From Lysobacter solisilvae (GTDB taxonomy: Bacteria; Pseudomonadota; Gammaproteobacteria; Xanthomonadales; Xanthomonadaceae): 64,000 nt of DNA. Where the stretch lies: positions 2,604,001-2,668,000 of the forward strand of contig NZ_CP071518.1 of the NCBI RefSeq assembly GCF_016613535.2. Reading direction: 5' to 3'. Under the pieces are notes generated by a model that was given only the letters and a program-made list of their open reading frames with translations, did not search any database and was not told where the DNA came from. Position numbers and translations under genes: made by a program. Positions 52,319-63,365 of this stretch are shown piece by piece (position 1 is the first letter of the stretch; each line of letters starts with the position of its first letter).

Positions 52319-55300
52319 ATGAGCACAGCCCGCAAAGCCCCCTCCCGCGCCGCCGCCAAGCCGGCCGCCAAGTCCGCTGCCCGCCCCGGCGCGAAGAAGT
52401 CCGCGCCGGCCCGCGCCGCCGCGCCCACTGCGCCCGCCGCGGTGCAGGGCCAACCGGTATCCCTTGAGCCCATCCTCGCCGCCGTGCGCAAGCGCCTGCC
52501 CAAGGCGCGCCACGCGGAAGGGGAAGCTTTCGTCAAGGCGTTCTATCGCCGGATGGGCGAGGACGAACTTCCGCAACACAGCGCCGATGGCTGGGCGGCC
52601 CTGGCGGTCGACTTCCTCGACTTCGCCCGCGCGCGCAAGCCGGGCACGGCGCTGGTACGCCTGTTCAACCCGACCCTGGCCAGCCACGGCTGGGAATCGG
52701 GGCATACCGTTCTGCAGATTGCCAACGACGACATGCCCTTCCTGGTCGACACGGTGACGATGGCGCTGGCAGAGCAGGGCATCGGCGTGCACGTGCTGGG
52801 CCATCCCGTGGTGACCTTCCAGCGCGACAAGGCGGGCAAGCTGCTGGCCGTTGGTGACGGCGTGGCCGAATCGCTCATGCACCTGGAGATCGACCGCCAG
52901 TCCACCCAGGCCATGGCGCAGATCCGCAAGTCGGTCGAGGGCGTCCTGGCCGACGTCCGCGCGATCGTGCGCGACTGGCAGCCCATGCGCGACAAGATGG
53001 CGCAGGTCGCAGAGGAAGTGGGGGCCCGCACCAACGGCAACCTCGCCGAACTCAATGAGGTGCGCGAGTTCCTGCGCTGGGCCGCGGACAACCATTTCAC
53101 GTTCCTGGGCTACCGCACTTATGAAGTGGGCAAGGAAGAGGGCAAGGAAGTGCTGCGCGGCGTCTCGGGCACCGGTCTTGGCCTGCTGCGCGGTCATGAA
53201 GCCGGCGCGCCGCGGCCGCTGACCTCGCTCCCGGCGCACAACAAGCAGCGCGATCCCGCCGACGCGCTCATCCTGACCAAGACCAACGGCCGATCGACGG
53301 TGCACCGCCCCGGCTACATGGACTACATCGGCCTGCTCGAGTTCGACGGCAAGGGCAAGCCGGTGCTGGAGCACCGCTTCCTGGGCCTGTACACCTCCAG
53401 CGCCTACAACCGCCGCCCGTGGGACATCCCGCTGGTGCGCCAGCGGCATGAATACGTGATGCAGAAGTCGGGCCTGGCGCCCCACAGCCACAGCGGCAAG
53501 GCGTTGCGCCACATCCTGGAAACGCTGCCGCGCGACGAGCTGTTCCAGTCGACCGGAGAGGAACTGCTGCGCACCAGCACCGGCGTGCTGGGCCTGCAGG
53601 AACGCGTGCGCAGCAAGCTGTTCCTGCGGCGCGACCAGTATGGGCGCTTCTTCTCCGGCCTGGTCTACATCCCGCGTGACCGTTTCAACACCGACGTGCG
53701 CCACCGCATCGAGGCGATGCTGAAGCAACGCCTGCAGGGCGAACACATCGACACCACCGTGCTGCTGGGTGAGTCGCCGCTGGCGCAGCTGCATCTGGTG
53801 ATCCGTCCCAAGGCGGGCGAGGTGGGCGATGTCGATTACGCCGCGATCGAGTCCGATCTGGCAGGCATCATCCGCAACTGGCACGACGACCTGCGCGAGC
53901 AGCTGGTCGCCGCGCACGGCGAGGCCCGTGGCCTGGCGCTGACTACCCAGTACGGCCGCGCGCTGCCGCCTGGCTACATCGAGGAAGTCGGCCCCTCGGC
54001 CGCGTCGCAGGACATTTCCAACCTCGCCGCGCTGACCGGGCCGACCGACCTGCGCCTGAGCCTGCATCGCACGCACAGCGGCGCGGGCGGACTGCGCTTC
54101 AAGTTCTACCGCCAGAACGACGACATCCCGCTGTCCGACGCGCTGCCGATGATGGAGAACATGGGCCTGCGGGTGATCGCCGAGCATCCCTACCGGCTCA
54201 CCGTCGACGGTCAGGTCTTCTACATCCAGGACTTTGAAGTCGAAACCACCGGGGCCGAGCTCGACATCGCTTCGCTTGACGAGAACTTCGAGGACGCCTT
54301 CTCGCACCTGTGGCGCGGCGCGGTCGAGAACGATGGCTTCAACCGCCTGATCCTCGGCGCCAGCCTGTCCTGGCGCCAGGTCGCGATGCTGCGCGGCTAC
54401 TGCAAGTACCTGCTGCAGGTGGGCGTGCCCTTCTCGCAGAGCTACGTGGAAGCCACATTTGCCCGTTATCCGGTCCTCGCACGCCTGCTGGTGGAAGTGT
54501 TCGAGGCCAAGTTCGACCCGAGCACCGGCAGCGAGAGCAAGGCCGAAATCAAGGCCGGGATGGAAGTGTTCGGCAAGCAGCTGGCCGCGCTGGCCGGTGG
54601 CGACGGCGCGATGATGGCGGCGCTACTGCCGGTCGTCGAAGCGCGCACCGGGAAGCGCGATGCGCAGGTCGAGGCAACGCGGGCCGCGTTCAAGTCCCTG
54701 CTGGACCGCGTGTCCAGCCTGGACGAAGACCGCATCTTCCGCAGCTTCCTGGGCGTGATCGATGCCACGCTGCGCACCAGCTACTACATCCAGTACAAGG
54801 ACGGCGTGCGCGCCGACGGCGGACCTGCCGATTACGTCAGCTTCAAGTTCGACTCCAGCAAGGTGCCGGACCTGCCCAAGCCGCGCCCGTACCGCGAGAT
54901 CTTCGTGTACGGCCCGCGCGTGGAAGGCGTGCACCTGCGCTTTGGCCCGGTCGCGCGCGGCGGCCTGCGCTGGTCGGATCGCCGCGAGGACTTCCGCACC
55001 GAAGTGCTGGGCCTGGTCAAGGCGCAGATGGTGAAGAACACGGTCATCGTGCCGGTGGGTTCGAAGGGCGGCTTCTACTGCAAGCAGTCGCCGGACCCGG
55101 CCGTGAGCCGCGATGCGTGGTTCAACGAAGGCGTCGAGTGCTACAAGCGCTTCATCAACGGCCTGCTCGACATCACCGACAACCTCGACTCGTCCGGCAA
55201 GATCGTCTATCCGGCCAACGTCGTACGCCATGACGGCGATGACCCGTACCTGGTGGTCGCGGCGGACAAGGGCACCGCGACGTTCTCCGACATCGCCAAC

Positions 55301-57355
55301 GGCATCGCGCGCGCGCACGGCTTCTGGCTGGACGACGCGTTCGCATCGGGCGGCTCGGTGGGTTACGACCACAAGGGCATGGGCATCACGGCGCGCGGCG
55401 GCTGGGAGTCGGTCAAGCGCCACTTCCGCGCGATGGGGCGCGACAGCCAGTCCCAGGACTTCACCGTGGTCGGCATCGGCGACATGTCGGGCGACGTATT
55501 CGGCAACGGCATGCTGCTGTCCAGGCACATCCGCATGCTGGCGGCGTTCGACCACCGCCACATCTTCCTGGATCCGAATCCGGACGCGGCGATCTCCTTC
55601 AAGGAGCGCGAACGCCTGTTCGCCCTGCCGCGTTCGAGCTGGGAGGACTACGACAAGAAGCTGATCAGCAAGGGCGGCGGCATCCATCCGCGTTCGGCCA
55701 AGTCGATTCCGGTCTCGGCCGAGATCCGCGCCGCGTTGGACATCGACGCATCCGTGGCGGCGATGAGCCCGAACGAACTGATGAACGCCATCCTCAAGGC
55801 CCCGGTCGACCTGCTGTGGAACGGTGGCATCGGCACCTACGTCAAGGCGACCAGCGAGAGCCACCAGCAGGTAGGCGACCGCGCCAACAACGGCCTGCGC
55901 GTAGACGGCCGCGAGCTGCGCTGCAAGGTGGTGGGTGAGGGCGGCAACCTGGGCCTGACCCAGCTTGGCCGCGTCGAGGCCGCCCAGCATGGCGTGCTGC
56001 TCAATACCGACTTCATCGACAATTCCGCCGGCGTGGACACCTCCGATCATGAGGTGAACATCAAGATCCTGCTCAACGGCGAAGTCCAGAAGAAGAAGCT
56101 GACGCTGCCCGAGCGCAACAAGCTGCTGGCATCGATGACGGACGAGGTCGCCGGCCTGGTGCTGGCCGACAACTACCGCCAGAACCAGGCCATCAGCCTG
56201 ATGGAACGCATGAGCGTGTCGCGCATGGGTTCCAAGCGCCACTTCATCAGCACGTTGGAAGCGCAGGGCCTGCTCGACCGCCAGATCGAGTTCCTCCCCA
56301 GCGATGCCGAGCTTGTCGATCGCAAGTCGCGCGGCCAGGGCCTGACCCGTCCGGAACTGTCGATCCTGCTGTCGTACTCCAAGATCGTGCTGTTCCAGCA
56401 GCTGCTCGACTCGGACGTGCCGGAAGACCCGTACCTGTCGAAGGAACTGGTCCGGTACTTCCCCGAGCCGCTGCAGAAGAAGTATGCCAAGGCGATGGAA
56501 GGCCATCGCCTGAAGCGCGAGATCATCGCCACCGCGGTGACCAACTCGATGGTCAACCGCATGGGCGCGACCTTCACGCTGCGCATGACCGAAGACAGCG
56601 GCCGCACTCCGGGCGAGGTGGCCAAGGCCTTCAACATCACCCGCGAGGCGCTGGAGACCCGCAAGCTGTGGGCGCAGATCGACGCGCTCGACGGCAAGGT
56701 GCCCGAGGCCGTGCAGCTCGATGCCCTGCAGGTGATCTGGAATCTGCAGCGTTCCTTCACGCGCTGGCTGCTGTCGCGTCCGGGCGCGATTCCGGATATC
56801 GCCACGGCGGTGGAACGATTCCACGACGGCTTCAAGGACATCCGCGCCGGTGCGGACATCCTCGGGCCCGTGCAGCGGCCCGGCTACGAAGCCGCGTTGC
56901 GCATGTGGAAGGACAAGGGCGTGCCGGCGGAGTTGGGCGGCCAGCTTGCCGCGCTTCCGTACCTGGAGCCGACCTGCGACATCATAGAACTGGCGCGCGA
57001 ACGCAAGCTCAAGCCGGTGGAGGTTGCCCGCGTGCATTTCCGGCTGGGCGAGGCGCTCAACCTGCCGTGGCTCAGCACGCAGATCGACGGGCTGGCGGTG
57101 GAAGGCCGCTGGCACGCGGTCGCGCGCGGTGTGTTGCGGGAGGAGCTGGGTACGCAGCAGCGCGCCCTGGTCAAGCAGGTTCTCGCCATGCCCGGCGCCA
57201 CGCCGGAAGCCAAGGTCAAGGCCTGGCTCACCCGCGACGACTCCTCGCTCCGTTTCACGCTGGCCATGCTCAGCGAACTGGCCGCGCAGAAGACGCTGGA
57301 CTATCCGACGGTTTCCGTCGCGGTGCAGCGGCTGTCGCAGCTGGCCACGCGCTGA
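52319..57355 (+). CDS. gdhB: NAD-specific glutamate dehydrogenase, 180-kDa class
   Basis: A 1678-residue protein, the size of the GDH-180 group (about 1600 residues). An Ala/Lys-rich N-terminal tail (about 1-40) precedes the long regulatory ACT-like region. The catalytic core has [40 protein letters not shown] and the dinucleotide-binding [19 protein letters not shown]. It deaminates glutamate to 2-oxoglutarate, feeding the sucAB complex encoded elsewhere in this window. It ends at a strong terminator. Confidence 0.97.
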   Translation: MSTARKAPSRAAAKPAAKSAARPGAKKSAPARAAAPTAPAAVQGQPVSLEPILAAVRKRLPKARHAEGEAFVKAFYRRMGEDELPQHSADGWAALAVDFLDFARARKPGTALVRLFNPTLASHGWESGHTVLQIANDDMPFLVDTVTMALAEQGIGVHVLGHPVVTFQRDKAGKLLAVGDGVAESLMHLEIDRQSTQAMAQIRKSVEGVLADVRAIVRDWQPMRDKMAQVAEEVGARTNGNLAELNEVREFLRWAADNHFTFLGYRTYEVGKEEGKEVLRGVSGTGLGLLRGHEAGAPRPLTSLPAHNKQRDPADALILTKTNGRSTVHRPGYMDYIGLLEFDGKGKPVLEHRFLGLYTSSAYNRRPWDIPLVRQRHEYVMQKSGLAPHSHSGKALRHILETLPRDELFQSTGEELLRTSTGVLGLQERVRSKLFLRRDQYGRFFSGLVYIPRDRFNTDVRHRIEAMLKQRLQGEHIDTTVLLGESPLAQLHLVIRPKAGEVGDVDYAAIESDLAGIIRNWHDDLREQLVAAHGEARGLALTTQYGRALPPGYIEEVGPSAASQDISNLAALTGPTDLRLSLHRTHSGAGGLRFKFYRQNDDIPLSDALPMMENMGLRVIAEHPYRLTVDGQVFYIQDFEVETTGAELDIASLDENFEDAFSHLWRGAVENDGFNRLILGASLSWRQVAMLRGYCKYLLQVGVPFSQSYVEATFARYPVLARLLVEVFEAKFDPSTGSESKAEIKAGMEVFGKQLAALAGGDGAMMAALLPVVEARTGKRDAQVEATRAAFKSLLDRVSSLDEDRIFRSFLGVIDATLRTSYYIQYKDGVRADGGPADYVSFKFDSSKVPDLPKPRPYREIFVYGPRVEGVHLRFGPVARGGLRWSDRREDFRTEVLGLVKAQMVKNTVIVPVGSKGGFYCKQSPDPAVSRDAWFNEGVECYKRFINGLLDITDNLDSSGKIVYPANVVRHDGDDPYLVVAADKGTATFSDIANGIARAHGFWLDDAFASGGSVGYDHKGMGITARGGWESVKRHFRAMGRDSQSQDFTVVGIGDMSGDVFGNGMLLSRHIRMLAAFDHRHIFLDPNPDAAISFKERERLFALPRSSWEDYDKKLISKGGGIHPRSAKSIPVSAEIRAALDIDASVAAMSPNELMNAILKAPVDLLWNGGIGTYVKATSESHQQVGDRANNGLRVDGRELRCKVVGEGGNLGLTQLGRVEAAQHGVLLNTDFIDNSAGVDTSDHEVNIKILLNGEVQKKKLTLPERNKLLASMTDEVAGLVLADNYRQNQAISLMERMSVSRMGSKRHFISTLEAQGLLDRQIEFLPSDAELVDRKSRGQGLTRPELSILLSYSKIVLFQQLLDSDVPEDPYLSKELVRYFPEPLQKKYAKAMEGHRLKREIIATAVTNSMVNRMGATFTLRMTEDSGRTPGEVAKAFNITREALETRKLWAQIDALDGKVPEAVQLDALQVIWNLQRSFTRWLLSRPGAIPDIATAVERFHDGFKDIRAGADILGPVQRPGYEAALRMWKDKGVPAELGGQLAALPYLEPTCDIIELARERKLKPVEVARVHFRLGEALNLPWLSTQIDGLAVEGRWHAVARGVLREELGTQQRALVKQVLAMPGATPEAKVKAWLTRDDSSLRFTLAMLSELAAQKTLDYPTVSVAVQRLSQLATR

Positions 57356-57376
57356 TCGCGGGCGCCAGCTGTCGGG

Positions 57377-57407
57377 AAAAGGCGGGCTTCGGCCCGCCTT
57401 TTCTTTT
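57377..57407 (+). terminator. Intrinsic terminator of gdhB
   Basis: An 11-bp stem AAAAGGCGGGC-TTCG-GCCCGCCTTTT followed by CTTTTT, 21 bp after the stop. Confidence 0.92.
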
Positions 57408-57489
57408 TGGGTGGCCATGGCGGCGGTGCGCTGGTGCGCCGTGTCACGCCGTGCGCGGTATGCTCCCCGCAATCGCAATGGAGCCGCCG

Positions 57490-58260
57490 ATGACCGCCAC
57501 GCCCCGCCTGGCCTTCCTCGCCAGTCCCGCCGAAGAGGCGCAGCGCACGCTGTCACAACTGGTCGCGGCCCACGGCGACCATGCTCCCGACGAGGCCGAC
57601 GTCCTGGTGGCCCTTGGCGGCGACGGTTTCATGTTGCAGACCCTCCACCGGCACGGCAGCCTGGGCAAGCCGGTGTACGGGATGAAGCTGGGGACGGTCG
57701 GTTTCATGATGAACCACCAGCGCAGCGAGGACCTCATCGAACGCATCCATGCGGCCGAGCCCGCGGTGTTGCGTCCCCTGGAAATGGTCGCGCAGACCGA
57801 ATCGGGCGCCACGGTAGGTTCGCTGGCGTACAACGAAGTGTCGCTGCTGCGCCAGACGCGGCAGGCCGCGCACCTGTCGATCGACCTCAACGGCCAGACG
57901 CGGCTGGACGAGCTGATCTGCGATGGCGTGCTGGTCGCCACCCCGGCGGGCAGTACCGCCTACAACTTCTCCGCCCACGGCCCGATCCTGCCGCTGGGCG
58001 CGAATGTCGTTGCGCTGACACCCATTGCCGCCTTCCGTCCGCGTCGGTGGCGCGGCGCCGTGCTCAAGGCCGACACCGAGGTGCGATTCCGCGTGCTCGA
58101 CCCCTTCAAGAGGCCGGTGAGCGCCACGGCCGATTCGCACGAAGTGCGCGATGTCGTCGAGGTCATGATCCGGGAGTCGCGGGACCGCACGGTCACGTTG
58201 TTGTTCGACCCCGAGCACAACCTCGAGGAACGCATTCTCGCCGAGCAGTTCACCAGCTAG
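57490..58260 (+). CDS. nadK: NAD kinase
   Basis: 256 residues. The G43-G-D-G motif is in [11 protein letters not shown], with the [15 protein letters not shown] nucleotide loop and LAYNEVS. It makes NADP+ from NAD+ and ATP. The second of two nearby ATGs was chosen because GGAG lies 6 nt before it; the first would add four residues. It is shorter than the E. coli enzyme (292) but normal for the Xanthomonas type. Confidence 0.94.
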   Translation: MTATPRLAFLASPAEEAQRTLSQLVAAHGDHAPDEADVLVALGGDGFMLQTLHRHGSLGKPVYGMKLGTVGFMMNHQRSEDLIERIHAAEPAVLRPLEMVAQTESGATVGSLAYNEVSLLRQTRQAAHLSIDLNGQTRLDELICDGVLVATPAGSTAYNFSAHGPILPLGANVVALTPIAAFRPRRWRGAVLKADTEVRFRVLDPFKRPVSATADSHEVRDVVEVMIRESRDRTVTLLFDPEHNLEERILAEQFTS

Positions 58261-58392
58261 CGCCAGGGGCGGGGCTGCGTCGCGGGATGGGGGCGCCTGG
58301 AGCCGGCAATGTCGGGCTTGGGGCGGCACGGACCGCTCTCCGGGGATTCATCCGTCGCAACCATTGCGACCGGGAATGGGCACAATGGCGGC

Positions 58393-59301
58393 ATGCCCGA
58401 CCGTGATGCCAATCCCCTCATCGTTGCGATCTCCTCGCGCACGCTGTTCGACATGGAGGACAGCCACGCGCTGTTCGAGCGCGAGGGCATCGATGCCTAT
58501 GCGAAGTTCCAGCGCACCCACGAGGACGACATCCTCGAACCCGGTGTCGCCTTCCCGCTGGTGCGCAAGCTGCTGGCGCTGAACGAGGGGGCGCCGCCCG
58601 AGGCGCCGCGGGTGGAGGTGATCCTGATCTCGCGCAACTCGGCCGACACCGGCCTGCGCATCTTCAATTCGATCGCCCACCATGGCCTGGCCATCAAGCG
58701 CGCGGCCTTCAGCAACGGGGCGGCGCCGTTTCCCTACATCCGCCCGTTCGGCGCGGACCTCTTCCTATCCACGCATGCGCAGGACGTGAGCGCCGCGCTG
58801 GCGGCCGGTGTCGCCGCGGCCACGCTGTTGCCGGCCCGTGCGGCGCGGCAGCGCCACGACCAGCTGCGGATCGCCTTCGACGGCGATGCGGTGATCTTCG
58901 ACGACGAGGGCGAACGGGTGTCGCGCGAAGGGGGGCTGGCGGCCTTCGCGGCCCATGAGCGCGCCCATGCGGGCGAGCCCCTGTCAGGTGGTCCGTTCCG
59001 TGGCTTCCTGGACGCACTCCATCGCCTGCAGGCGGCGTTTCCGACCGGCGAAAACGCCCCCATCCGCACGGCGCTGGTCACCGCGCGTTCGGTGCCCGCG
59101 CACGAGCGAGTGATCCGGACCCTGCGCGACTGGGGCGTGCGCCTGGACGAGGCGCTGTTCCTGGGCGGACGGGCGAAGGGACCTTTCCTCGAGGCCTTCG
59201 GCGCCGACATCTTCTTCGACGATTCCGAGCACAACATCGTGTCCGCGCGCGACCATGTCGCTGCCGGCCACGTGCCGCATGGCGTGGCGAACGAGCGTTA
59301 G
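58393..59301 (+). CDS. Cytosolic 5'-nucleotidase family protein (PF06189 type)
   Basis: 302 residues. LIVAISSRTLFDMEDSHALFEREGIDAYAKFQ and VEVILISRNSADTGLRIFNSIAHHGL are typical of this HAD-like family. The conserved acid pair is in RIAFDGDAVIFDDEGE and FGADIFFDDSE. It probably dephosphorylates IMP/GMP-like nucleotides. ATG at MPDRDANPLIVA; the frame further upstream is not supported. Confidence 0.88.
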   Translation: MPDRDANPLIVAISSRTLFDMEDSHALFEREGIDAYAKFQRTHEDDILEPGVAFPLVRKLLALNEGAPPEAPRVEVILISRNSADTGLRIFNSIAHHGLAIKRAAFSNGAAPFPYIRPFGADLFLSTHAQDVSAALAAGVAAATLLPARAARQRHDQLRIAFDGDAVIFDDEGERVSREGGLAAFAAHERAHAGEPLSGGPFRGFLDALHRLQAAFPTGENAPIRTALVTARSVPAHERVIRTLRDWGVRLDEALFLGGRAKGPFLEAFGADIFFDDSEHNIVSARDHVAAGHVPHGVANER

Positions 59302-59352
59302 GGAGAGGGCCGTCGGAGAAGCCGCGCCCGGCCTGACCGTTCGCCGCCGGGC

Positions 59353-61473
59353 TCAGCCGATGAAGCGAAGCGGGACGGTGTTCGCGTCGCGGCCTTCCAA
59401 GTGTACGTTCACCCGTTCGCCGTGCTGCTGGAAGACCACGTCGACGCGCGCTGGTCCCACCGCGATCCGGCGGACCGCGATCCGGTCGATGCCCGGCGGC
59501 AACTGCGGACTCTCCACGCGTACCTCGCCGCGCCAGCCATCCACTTCCAGGCCCAGGCAGGCCTGCAGCAGCATGAACGCGCATCCGGCGGCCCACGCCT
59601 GCGGCTGGCAGGCGACCGGGTAGGCCACGGGTGTGGTTCCCTGCACACGGGGGAAGCCGCAGAACAGTTCCGGCAGGCGGAGGTCGAAGTGCATCGCCGC
59701 TTCGAACAGGTCCCGCAGCAGTCGCACGGCGCCGGCGCGCTCGCCGTAGCGCGCCATCCCCATGGCGCAGAGTGCGGTGTCGTGCGGCCACACGGAACCG
59801 TTGTGGTAGGACATGGGATTGAAGCGCGCCTGGCCGGCCGCCAGCGTGCGCAGGCCCCAACCATTGCGGAATGCCGGCGTGAGCAGCTGCGCGCAGACCT
59901 GCTGTGCCCGCGATGCTCGGGGGAGGCCGACGTACAACAGGTGGCCGGCGTTGCTTGCACGGACCCGGCAAAGATCGCCCAGGCCATCGACTGCGATGCC
60001 GTAGAAGCCGGATTCTGCCATCCAGAAGCGTTCCTCCACCGCCTCCCGAAGCCTTTCGGCACGCGTATGCCAATGCAGGGCGTCGTCCACTTCGTTGCGC
60101 CGACGCGCCAGGCGCGCCATCGCGTGGAAGGCGGCAAAGGCATAGCCCTGCACCTCCACCAGTGAGATGGGCCCTTGCGGGAAGCGTCCGTCGGCATGGA
60201 AGACCGAATCGGAGCTGTCCTTCCAGCCCTGGTTGGACAAGCCCGTCGGCGAGGCGCGCGAGTAATCCAGGAAGCCATCCCTGTTGGCGTCGCACACACG
60301 CTCGATCCAGCCGGTGGCCGCGCGCAGGGCCGGCCACAGGCGGTCGAGGAAGGCGAGATCCCCCGTGCGGTCCGCGTAGGCACCGGCGAGCGCGACGAAC
60401 AGCGGCGTGGTGTCCACGCCCCCGTAATAGCGCCCGAACGGGAGCTCGCGCATCGTGGCCATCTCACCCTTGCGCGTCTCATGCATGATCTTGCCAGGCG
60501 CCGAATCCAGGAATGCGGACTCTTCCTGGGCCTGATGGTGGGCGAGGAAGGCGAGCACACCGCGGGCAATGTCCGCATCCAGCCACAAGGTCTGCAGTGC
60601 GGTGATCACGGCATCGCGGCCGAACGGGGTGGAGAACCACGGGATGCCGGCGTAGGGATAAGGACCGGTTTCCAGTTCGCTCGTGAGCAGCGCCAGGTCG
60701 GCGCGCGACTTGGCCATCCATGCATCGAAAAGCGGTCCGCCACTGTGGATCAGGCCGCTGCGGCGTTGACGTACGCGCATCGCGGCCCGGGCACGTACGG
60801 CAGCGTCGCGGAAGCGCTGCGACGACGGCACGTCGGCGCCATCGACGCCGCACTCCAGATACAGCTCCTCGCGGACGCCGGGCGCCAGGGCGAAGTCGAA
60901 CGTCGCCGACAGGCCATCGACGGCATCGGGTGTCCGCGAGAACGCCAGGTGCGACGTGCGCAGGGCGTCATCCAGTCCGCGGTATCCGAACTGCACGCCC
61001 TCCTGCGCCACCCGCGCGACCAGCTGTTCGCCGCGCCGGGGCCTGACGCTGCCGCGCACCTCGAACATGTCGCGGAAATCAGCGTCGAACTGGAGCGTCA
61101 GTGGCAGGCGGACCGGCGCCTGCCCGTAGTTCACCAGGCTGAGCCGCTCGAACATTCTTTCGCCACGCAGGAAGCGCTCGCGCTGCAGGTGTATCACCCC
61201 TTGGCCGGGCGCGTTGTCTCCGAGCACGGGCAGCGGCCGGTTGGTCAGGTGCGCGACGAACAGGACGTTGTCCCGACTCACGCTCGAACTGAGCAGCGTG
61301 GGCTGCGAATCGCCCAGCCTTAGCCTGAAGCGGGAGAGCAGCCGGGTGTCGTTGTGGAAATAGCCGTCGCTGCCGCCTTCGATGTCGCCGGCGGCGTCGG
61401 CCACGAGGAAACTGTCGCCGTCCTTGAGGACGTACGTGGTGAACGTGGCGCTGGCGGTGGCCGAGGAGTCCAT
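59353..61473 (-). CDS. Amylo-alpha-1,6-glucosidase (glycogen debranching-type, GH family 15-like fold)
   Basis: 706 residues. An N-terminal beta-sandwich domain (about 1-240) begins FTTYVLKDGDSFLVADAAGDIEGGSDGYFHNDTRLLSRF. The catalytic (alpha/alpha)6 barrel then has WFSTPFGRDAVITALQTLWLD and GRYYGGVDTTPLFVALAGAY. The likely acid/base region is in NGSVWPHDTALCAMGMARYG. It may trim alpha-glucans or a compatible-solute glucan. A glycosyltransferase gene lies 4 bp upstream, so they act together in one operon. Confidence 0.9.
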   Translation of the reverse strand: MDSSATASATFTTYVLKDGDSFLVADAAGDIEGGSDGYFHNDTRLLSRFRLRLGDSQPTLLSSSVSRDNVLFVAHLTNRPLPVLGDNAPGQGVIHLQRERFLRGERMFERLSLVNYGQAPVRLPLTLQFDADFRDMFEVRGSVRPRRGEQLVARVAQEGVQFGYRGLDDALRTSHLAFSRTPDAVDGLSATFDFALAPGVREELYLECGVDGADVPSSQRFRDAAVRARAAMRVRQRRSGLIHSGGPLFDAWMAKSRADLALLTSELETGPYPYAGIPWFSTPFGRDAVITALQTLWLDADIARGVLAFLAHHQAQEESAFLDSAPGKIMHETRKGEMATMRELPFGRYYGGVDTTPLFVALAGAYADRTGDLAFLDRLWPALRAATGWIERVCDANRDGFLDYSRASPTGLSNQGWKDSSDSVFHADGRFPQGPISLVEVQGYAFAAFHAMARLARRRNEVDDALHWHTRAERLREAVEERFWMAESGFYGIAVDGLGDLCRVRASNAGHLLYVGLPRASRAQQVCAQLLTPAFRNGWGLRTLAAGQARFNPMSYHNGSVWPHDTALCAMGMARYGERAGAVRLLRDLFEAAMHFDLRLPELFCGFPRVQGTTPVAYPVACQPQAWAAGCAFMLLQACLGLEVDGWRGEVRVESPQLPPGIDRIAVRRIAVGPARVDVVFQQHGERVNVHLEGRDANTVPLRFIG

Positions 61474-61477
61474 GGCC

Positions 61478-62536
61478 TCAGGCGGTGCGACGCAGCGCCT
61501 CTCCGTCGCCGCGCAGGAGTCCTTCGTAGAGTTCGACGTAGTGCCGCGCCATCACTTCCGCAGTGAACCGGCGCTCGAAGGTCTGGCGGATGCGCGCGCG
61601 GGAGAGCTCCGGAAGCCTGGCGATGGCGGCCACGGCCCCGTCCTCGTCGTCCACGACAAATCCGGTCACGCCCTGGTCGATGACTTCAGGCACCGAGCCG
61701 CAGCGCCAGGCGACTACCGGAGTGCCGCAGGACATCGCCTCGATCATGACCAGCCCGAACGGTTCGGGCCAGTCGATGGGAAACACCAGAGCCGCCGCAT
61801 TGCCGAGGAATTCGGCCTTGCCGGCGTCGTCGATCTCGCCGATGTACTCGATGAGCGGGTCATCGAGCAGTGGTTCGATCTCGTCGCGGAAATAGTGCCG
61901 GTCCGCGTGGTCCACCTTGGCGGCGATTCTCAGCGGCAAGCCGGTACGGTGCGCGAGCGCGATGGCGCGATCAGGCCGCTTCTCGGGTGAAATGCGTCCG
62001 AGAAAGGCAAGATAGCCGCCGCTCGGGACCGCCTTGAAGGGCAGCAGGTGCTGTGGCAGCCCATGCTGCACCGTTCCCAGCCACGTCGCGAAGCGCAGCG
62101 GCCTGCGCTGGTGGTTGGAGATCGACACCAGCGGGAATTGGGGCCACCGCCAGTACGCGTCGGCCAGGTCCTTGAGGTCCAGGCGCCCATGCAGGGTCGT
62201 GAGCGTGCGTGATGCGGCTTCTTCGAAGAACGGAAAATGCAGAAGGTCGACATGGAAATGCAGGACGTCGAACTCCCCGGCGCGGCGTCGCACCTCGTGC
62301 AGCATCGAAAGGTGCGCGGCCAGGTCGGACTTGAGCGGCGCGGGATCGAGCCGGATGGCCTGGTCGCGGGCCGGAACGAGGGTGGCATGCGTGCGCGCGT
62401 CGGCCGCGGCGAACAGGGTGACATCGTGACCGAGGTCGACCAGCGCATCGGCCAGGTACGCGACGATGCGCTCGGTCCCCCCGTAGAGCTTGGGCGGAAC
62501 CGCTTCGTAGAGCGGCGCGATCTGTGCGATCTTCAT
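61478..62536 (-). CDS. GT4-family glycosyltransferase
   Basis: 352 residues with a GT-B fold. N-terminal KIAQIAPLYEAVPPKLYGGTERIVAYLADALVDLGHDVTLFAAADA, then the C-terminal nucleotide-sugar part AFLGRISPEKRPDRAIALA and the E-x7-E motif in PEPFGLVMIEAMSCGTPVVAW. It is paired with the amylo-glucosidase gene 4 bp downstream. Such pairs are known in stress-related glucan synthesis, but the acceptor here is unknown. Confidence 0.92.
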   Translation of the reverse strand: MKIAQIAPLYEAVPPKLYGGTERIVAYLADALVDLGHDVTLFAAADARTHATLVPARDQAIRLDPAPLKSDLAAHLSMLHEVRRRAGEFDVLHFHVDLLHFPFFEEAASRTLTTLHGRLDLKDLADAYWRWPQFPLVSISNHQRRPLRFATWLGTVQHGLPQHLLPFKAVPSGGYLAFLGRISPEKRPDRAIALAHRTGLPLRIAAKVDHADRHYFRDEIEPLLDDPLIEYIGEIDDAGKAEFLGNAAALVFPIDWPEPFGLVMIEAMSCGTPVVAWRCGSVPEVIDQGVTGFVVDDEDGAVAAIARLPELSRARIRQTFERRFTAEVMARHYVELYEGLLRGDGEALRRTA

Positions 62537-62700
62537 GAATCGGGAGCCCTCTCGATCTCCACTTTGCTATGAGCTGTGGACGGTGCAGTGCTTCCACCGG
62601 CATGCCAACCACCGGGCGCATCCACCGGCGCGGGAGGGCAGGGTGACCTGTCAGGCGTGCACGTGACGTCGTCGGCGCGTGTGGATTGCGTCGCGCAGGT
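62537..62700. other. Intergenic region, nothing clear
   Basis: 164 bp between the DUF2939 gene and the glycosyltransferase gene. It must carry the glycosyltransferase operon promoter, but no consensus boxes stand out. Confidence 0.35.
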
Positions 62701-63237
62701 TCACATGGGCAGGCGTACGTCGGTGACCTTCCAGGTGAATCCCTGCCGCGTCAGCACGAATATGACGGGGTCGCCGTCGGCATTCATCACCGTGGCCGTG
62801 AATCGGGAGGGTGATTCAAACCGGTAATGCGCGCCGGCGAGCGGATCGTGCGGAGGTTCGGGTGTGATGGCGTCTTGGCCGCTGCGCGAGCCGTCCAGGC
62901 GATGCCAGAAATTGCGGCCTTCCAGCAGTGCAGCCAGGCCCGCGGGCGTGGCTGCGGCATCGACGAGACCGCCGGTGGCGCCACTGGCCATTCGCAGCGC
63001 GATGGATCCCAGCAGGCTCGACTGTGCCTCGGGGCCCGCACGGCGGACGACGTAATCCTCCACCTGCGCCTTCAGGCTCTGCCGGATGGCGGGAAAATCC
63101 ACGTGCCGGGAGATGGCGGCTGCGTCTTGCGCCTGAATGGCCTGGCGGATGTCGTTGATGGTCATGAAGGGCCCTGCGCCCACCCAGGCAAGGAGGGCCA
63201 GCAGGACGAGCCCTACGATCGCGATCCACTTATTCAT
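62701..63237 (-). CDS. DUF2939 membrane-anchored protein
   Basis: 178 residues. An N-terminal transmembrane segment (KWIAIVGLVLLALLAWVGAG) is followed by PFMTINDIRQAIQAQDAAAISRHVDFPAIRQSLKAQV, the DUF2939 core, and an extracytoplasmic beta part ending TWKVTDVRLPM. ATG at 63237 with GGAGG 6 nt upstream; 39 further codons upstream in frame are unlikely to be translated. Function unknown. Confidence 0.88.
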   Translation of the reverse strand: MNKWIAIVGLVLLALLAWVGAGPFMTINDIRQAIQAQDAAAISRHVDFPAIRQSLKAQVEDYVVRRAGPEAQSSLLGSIALRMASGATGGLVDAAATPAGLAALLEGRNFWHRLDGSRSGQDAITPEPPHDPLAGAHYRFESPSRFTATVMNADGDPVIFVLTRQGFTWKVTDVRLPM

Positions 63238-63320
63238 GACGGCCTCCGTGTGGAAGCCGCAGCTTAACGCGTGCCGCGTGGGGTGGTCGGCGAACAGGCT
63301 TGAACGCGTCCGGCCAGCGT

Positions 63321-63352
63321 GGCGCGCGCACCGGGTGCCCGGTGCGCGCGCC
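63321..63352 (-). terminator. Long GC-rich hairpin, possible terminator
   Basis: A 14-bp perfect stem GGCGCGCGCACCGG / CCGGTGCGCGCGCC with a GTGC loop, 13 bp after the stop of the partial gene. It lacks a T-tract on either strand. Confidence 0.55.
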
Positions 63353-63365
63353 AATCAACGCCAGG

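Noticed and set aside
52289..57556. Long open frames (672 and 977 codons) opposite gdhB
   Set aside because: Mirror frames of the 1678-residue dehydrogenase, no recognisable protein features.
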